Of a stretch of 64,000 nt of DNA, positions 60,797-64,000 are shown piece after piece. The stretch's first letter is position 1. Each line of letters opens with the position of its first letter. The translations under genes were made by a program, and so were the position numbers. Under the pieces are notes generated by a model. That model saw nothing but the letters and a program-made list of their open reading frames with translations. It made no database searches and was not told the origin of the DNA. The DNA is from Chitinophagaceae bacterium (lineage in GTDB: Bacteria; Bacteroidota; Bacteroidia; Chitinophagales; Chitinophagaceae). The stretch lies in the NCBI GenBank assembly GCA_016720745.1, contig JADKKA010000022.1, positions 124,001-188,000 on the forward strand. Direction: 5' to 3'.

Positions 60797-61014
60797 AAGT
60801 CGGGAGTCAGTCATCAGTCGGCAGTCGGCAGTCATCAGTCGGCAGTCATCAGTCGACAGTCATCAGTCATCAGTCGACAGTCGGCAGTCATCAGTCGACA
60901 GTCATCAGTCGGCAGTCGAGAGTCGAGAGTCATGAGTCTGGAGTAAGTCGCCGATAATCGGAAGCCCAATACCCAATACCCAATAGCCAATACCTAATAC
61001 CTAATACCCAATAT
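60797..61014 (+). repeat. composite CAGTC plus CCCAATA array, locus G
   Basis: About sixteen CAGTCNN units (NN = AT, GG, GA), opening with AGTCGGGAGTC as in locus B. They degenerate into GAGTC units by 60940, followed by about seven CCCAATA/CCTAATA units (60962-61014). It fills the divergent promoter region between mgtE and the SET-domain gene. Confidence 0.92.
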
Positions 61015-61061
61015 CTTAATCTCCTGCATATTTCTTAAACTTGTATCTACTGTTTATTATC

Positions 61062-61454
61062 ATGATACTACCATGTTTAATTATTGCACCCACTGCGACC
61101 ATGGGCCGTGGAGTGTTTACGACTGAAAATATTGAAGCAGGTACCCTGATTGAAGTGTCTCCGGTAATAGTGATGTCAGCTACCGAAAGAAAACTGCTGG
61201 ATCAGACGCTATTGCATGATTATATTTTTGAATGGGGAGAGGAAAGAGATCAGTGTTGTATGGCATTGGGTTATATACCAATTTACAATCACGCATATGA
61301 AAGTAACTGTGAATATGAAACTGATTTTGATTTTGGACAAATCAGGATTACAGCTGTTCGCTCTATTGGAGTAGGAGAGGAATTATTCATTAATTACAAC
61401 GGAGAATGGAATGATCCTAAACCGGTTTGGTTTCATCGGGGTAATAATAAATAA
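61062..61454 (+). CDS. small SET-domain protein
   Basis: 130 aa from the ATG at 61062. It consists of little more than a SET fold: GRGVFTTENIEAGTLIEVSP at the start, the pseudoknot segment YIPIYNHAYESNCEYE, then ITAVRSIGVGEELFINYNGEW. These are the AdoMet- and lysine-channel motifs of protein lysine methyltransferases. No pre- or post-SET zinc clusters are present. The substrate in bacteria is unknown. Its upstream region is the locus G repeat. Confidence 0.87.
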   Translation: MILPCLIIAPTATMGRGVFTTENIEAGTLIEVSPVIVMSATERKLLDQTLLHDYIFEWGEERDQCCMALGYIPIYNHAYESNCEYETDFDFGQIRITAVRSIGVGEELFINYNGEWNDPKPVWFHRGNNK

Positions 61455-61458
61455 AAAA

Positions 61459-61479
61459 CCCGTTCCGGATGGGAACGGG
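61459..61479. terminator. terminator between SET and CHRD genes
   Basis: An 8-bp stem (CCCGTTCC / GGAACGGG). On the minus strand it is followed by six T, serving the CHRD gene. The plus-strand tail is weak. Confidence 0.75.
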
Positions 61480-61501
61480 CTTCTCAATCAATTTCTTATT
61501 C

Positions 61502-61999
61502 TTACTGGAACCTGATTTGTCCTTTGATTTCACCACCACCATAAGTCGCTGTGTGGATATTAACATAGTACATACCATTCAGCAGGTCTTCTTCTTTTAC
61601 CACGACACCATCCACCTGGAAGGAACCGGAGTAAGAGCCACAGGCCGTAGTGGAGGATGCATTACAACGGACAATATTCGCTGCGTTGAAAGTTTGTACC
61701 ACCGGAGCAGTGAAACCTACCGGCGCAAGGCCATGAATATGGAATACGGTAACGGGGCCGGTCAAACCTGACCACCTGAAAGTATAAGTAAGTGTTCTTG
61801 TATTTCTGGTATAAGCCACATCAAGGGTACCAATCGCAGAACTGGCGTTGGCGGGAACTTCCTGGGCACCGCTCATGACGATACCTTTTTTCTCATAATC
61901 GGTCACTCTCTTTTGTTCGGCATTGGGTTCGCAGGAACTAAAGCTCAGGAGAAGGGCAAAAAGGGAAATGGGTAAAACAGTCAGTTTTAGCAGTTTCAT
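61502..61999 (-). CDS. CHRD-domain lipoprotein
   Basis: 165 aa from the ATG at 61999. The leader KLLKLTVLPISLFALLLSFSSC has a lipobox. The CHRD domain shows MSGAQEVPANASSAIGTLDV, FRWSGLTGPVTVFHIHG and YYVNIHTATYGGGEIKGQI. CHRD modules occur in chordin and in bacterial exported proteins of unknown role. The longer frame to 62152 is rejected because its extra residues are not signal-like. Confidence 0.87.
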   Translation of the reverse strand: MKLLKLTVLPISLFALLLSFSSCEPNAEQKRVTDYEKKGIVMSGAQEVPANASSAIGTLDVAYTRNTRTLTYTFRWSGLTGPVTVFHIHGLAPVGFTAPVVQTFNAANIVRCNASSTTACGSYSGSFQVDGVVVKEEDLLNGMYYVNIHTATYGGGEIKGQIRFQ

Positions 62000-62239
62000 G
62001 TTTTGGTCTATTTGTGGTAAAAATAAGAAGTTTTTTGAATCTGCAATATTTTTAAAAAAGTCCCTAAAAGCCTGTGAGTAAGCTGTTAGAAAGCTATCAA
62101 TCTGGTCCGGGCCGGCCTTCCCGGGCAGTGCAGCATACAGGTATGGATGCACCGGTTTCTGATAAATGCTGAATCAAGGCCTTTTTTAAAGGAAAGGGGG
62201 GACTTTCTGTTTACTTTTTAAGCAAGGAGAGGGGCCAGA

Positions 62240-64000
62240 TTATTTCAACTTTCCTTTAATTTCCTGCAGTTTAAGCAGTGCTTCTACCGGCGTCAGGCGG
62301 TTTATATCGGTTCCTTCCAGTAACTGACGGATTTCCTCAAATGTTTCGCTATGGGCATCAAAAATGGACAGTTGCATCTTTGGATTACCGGCTCCGGGGC
62401 TATTGAGATGTTGTAATATCGTGCCTGCCGGGGAACTGCCCACATCGGTCTGACGGCTTCTTGTTTCAAGCTCCTTTAGAATTTCGTTGGCTCTTTCGAT
62501 CAAAGAGGGGGGCATCCCGGCCATCCGGGCCACATGGATACCAAAACTATGGGTACTTCCGCCTCTTGCCAGTTTACGAAGGAAGATAATCCGGTTACCT
62601 GCTTCCTTATTGGTTACATGGTAATTTTTTACCCTTGGCAATTTCTCTTCCAGTTCATTGAGTTCATGGTAATGTGTGGCGAAGAGGGTCTTGGGTTGCT
62701 GAGGAGCCTGGTGCAGGTGTTCGGCAATACTCCAGGCGATGGAAATACCATCATAGGTGGAAGTACCCCGGCCAATTTCATCCAGTAATACCAGGCTGCG
62801 GTGGGTGAGATTATTGATGATACTGGCTGTTTCATTCATCTCTACCATAAATGTTGACTCCCCGCCGGACAAATTATCGGAAGCGCCAACCCTGGTAAAA
62901 ATTTTATCGGTCAGGGACAGCCGGGCTTCTGAAGCGGGTACAAAGGAACCCATATGGGCCATCAGGGTAATCAGGGCTGTTTGCCGGAGCAGGGCACTCT
63001 TACCGCTCATATTGGGTCCGGTGAGGATAATAATCTGCTGCTCATCTTTATTCAGTTCCATATCATTACTGATATAGGCTTCTCCGGGAGGAAGATTTCT
63101 TTCAATCACCGGATGTCTTCCTTCTTTTACCACCCATTCATCTCCATTGTGGAGTATGGGTTTTTTATAATGGTAATGGATGGCGTTATGAGCGAAGCAA
63201 CAGAGACAATCCATGATGGCCAGCAATTGTCCGTTGGTTTGAACCGGGGCGAGGTAATCGTATAATTCGTTCAGCAGCGCATCATATAATTCCAGTTCAA
63301 TTCGCAGAATTTTTTCTTCGGCCCCCATGATTTTCTCTTCATACTCTTTCAGCTCGGGGGTGATATATCTTTCTGCATTGGTCAGAGTTTGTTTGCGCAT
63401 CCAGCTCGCTGGTACCTTATCCTTGTGGGCATTCGTTACTTCCAGGTAATAACCAAAAACGTTATTGAAACCTATTTTCAGCGAAGGGATACCGGTACGG
63501 TCGGCTTCCTGTTGCTGCAGTTGTGCCAGGTATTCCTTGCCGCTGCTGGAGATATGCCGGAGTTCATCCAGTTCAGGATTCACCCCGTTACTGATCATTC
63601 CTCCTTTAGCAGCCAGGGCTGGTGGGTTCTCTGTAATTTCTTTAAAAATTTTTCCGGCGATATAAGGACAGGGGTTCAAAGCATCACCCAGTCTTTTCAG
63701 GTATTCATTACTGGTATCCAGATTCGATTGCTTCAGGATTTCCACCTGTTTCAACCCCCTGGCTAGTTGTAAAACTTCCCGCGGATTGATTTTTTTCATC
63801 GGGATTTTGGAAACCAGTCTTTCAATATCTCCGCACTGCCGGATATGGCTCACCAGTTTATTCCTGAGTTCGGTTTCCCTGATCAGAAATTCAACGGTTT
63901 CCAGTCTTTCATTTATTTTTTGGATATCCTTCAAAGGGAAAATGACCCAGCGTTTGAGTAGTCGGGCACCCATGGCGGAAACCGTATTATCCAGCACAGC
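62240..64000 (-). CDS. mutS: DNA mismatch repair protein MutS, N-terminus outside the window
   Basis: 586 codons of the C-terminal two thirds. The core lever/clamp region starts at LDNTVSAMGARLLKRW. The ATPase has Walker A TGPNMSGKSALLRQ, Walker B LVLLDEIGRGTSTYDG and THYHELNELEE. A short C-terminal helix region is followed by the ending TPVEALLKLQEIKGKLK, typical of MutS1. The frame runs off the right edge, so the mismatch-binding domain (Phe-x-Glu) is not visible. Confidence 0.96.
   Translation of the reverse strand, partial: AVLDNTVSAMGARLLKRWVIFPLKDIQKINERLETVEFLIRETELRNKLVSHIRQCGDIERLVSKIPMKKINPREVLQLARGLKQVEILKQSNLDTSNEYLKRLGDALNPCPYIAGKIFKEITENPPALAAKGGMISNGVNPELDELRHISSSGKEYLAQLQQQEADRTGIPSLKIGFNNVFGYYLEVTNAHKDKVPASWMRKQTLTNAERYITPELKEYEEKIMGAEEKILRIELELYDALLNELYDYLAPVQTNGQLLAIMDCLCCFAHNAIHYHYKKPILHNGDEWVVKEGRHPVIERNLPPGEAYISNDMELNKDEQQIIILTGPNMSGKSALLRQTALITLMAHMGSFVPASEARLSLTDKIFTRVGASDNLSGGESTFMVEMNETASIINNLTHRSLVLLDEIGRGTSTYDGISIAWSIAEHLHQAPQQPKTLFATHYHELNELEEKLPRVKNYHVTNKEAGNRIIFLRKLARGGSTHSFGIHVARMAGMPPSLIERANEILKELETRSRQTDVGSSPAGTILQHLNSPGAGNPKMQLSIFDAHSETFEEIRQLLEGTDINRLTPVEALLKLQEIKGKLK

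Noticed and set aside
60797..60945. CAGTC arrays as a CRISPR array
   Set aside because: The period is 7 bp with two variable bases. There are no 25-40 bp repeats, no spacers and no cas genes.

Overview
The window comes from a Bacteroidota chromosome, most likely the family Chitinophagaceae. I infer this from several lineage traits seen together: Bacteroidota-type promoters (TTTG, 19-20 bp, TAnnTTTG), a T9SS sorting-domain protein, SprB repeats, a BlaI/M56 sensor pair with TonB-plug-like tails, GIN/DUF2807 proteins, a DUF4954 protein, a TonB-dependent receptor under a TPP riboswitch, SCxx-type lipoproteins and moderate GC content. It is mostly ordinary chromosome: housekeeping, envelope and regulatory genes. 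I see no prophage, plasmid backbone, CRISPR array or antiphage island.

Layout. 1-8 kb: a 5'-truncated LtaS-like sulfatase, a methyltransferase, a GlmM-type phosphohexomutase, a cysteine desulfurase, a lipoprotein, and a BlaI-like repressor with an M56 membrane protease behind two operator dyads. 8-17 kb: a PspC-like protein, aconitase, a DODA-type dioxygenase, an ECF sigma factor overlapping a membrane/beta-barrel protein, an SprB-repeat cytochrome c lipoprotein, and UbiX. 17-25 kb, mostly minus strand: a 103-bp tandem repeat, dipeptidyl peptidase IV, an alpha-oxoamine synthase, a PDZ-alpha/beta hydrolase, a frameshifted VOC gene, DUF4256, and NADP-isocitrate dehydrogenase. 25-39 kb: three tandem Crp/Fnr regulators, an Nramp-UspA fusion with its MntR-like regulator, a GT35 phosphorylase homologue without the PLP lysine, IspH, a GH13 amylase, DegP/HtrA, and acyl-CoA reductase. 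39-46 kb: ferredoxin, a candidate sRNA, Ddl, a PASTA protein, a rhodanese, a TPP-riboswitch TonB receptor, and two GIN proteins. 46-54 kb: initiator tRNA-fMet, a REP-associated transposase (RAYT) between mirrored hairpin pairs, Era, Der, and a large T9SS cargo protein. 54-64 kb: DUF1801, DUF4954, GlmS split by a one-base frameshift, MgtE, a SET-domain protein, a CHRD protein, and the C-terminal part of MutS.

The strongest unexplained signal is a dispersed intergenic repeat family. It consists of 7-bp tandem arrays (CAGTC plus two bases that are never C), often followed by other short-period modules (CCCAATA, CTAGCCACTCGCC-like, CACATTCT, CTCAACTA). Seven loci carry it. Most arrays start within about 15 bp of a stop codon on the same strand. 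One array contains the stop codon of a Crp gene, and a companion module contains the stop codon of the TonB receptor. Two composite copies lie inverted about 5.6 kb apart. Two single-base homopolymer frameshifts (glmS and the VOC gene) are either real mutations or assembly errors.
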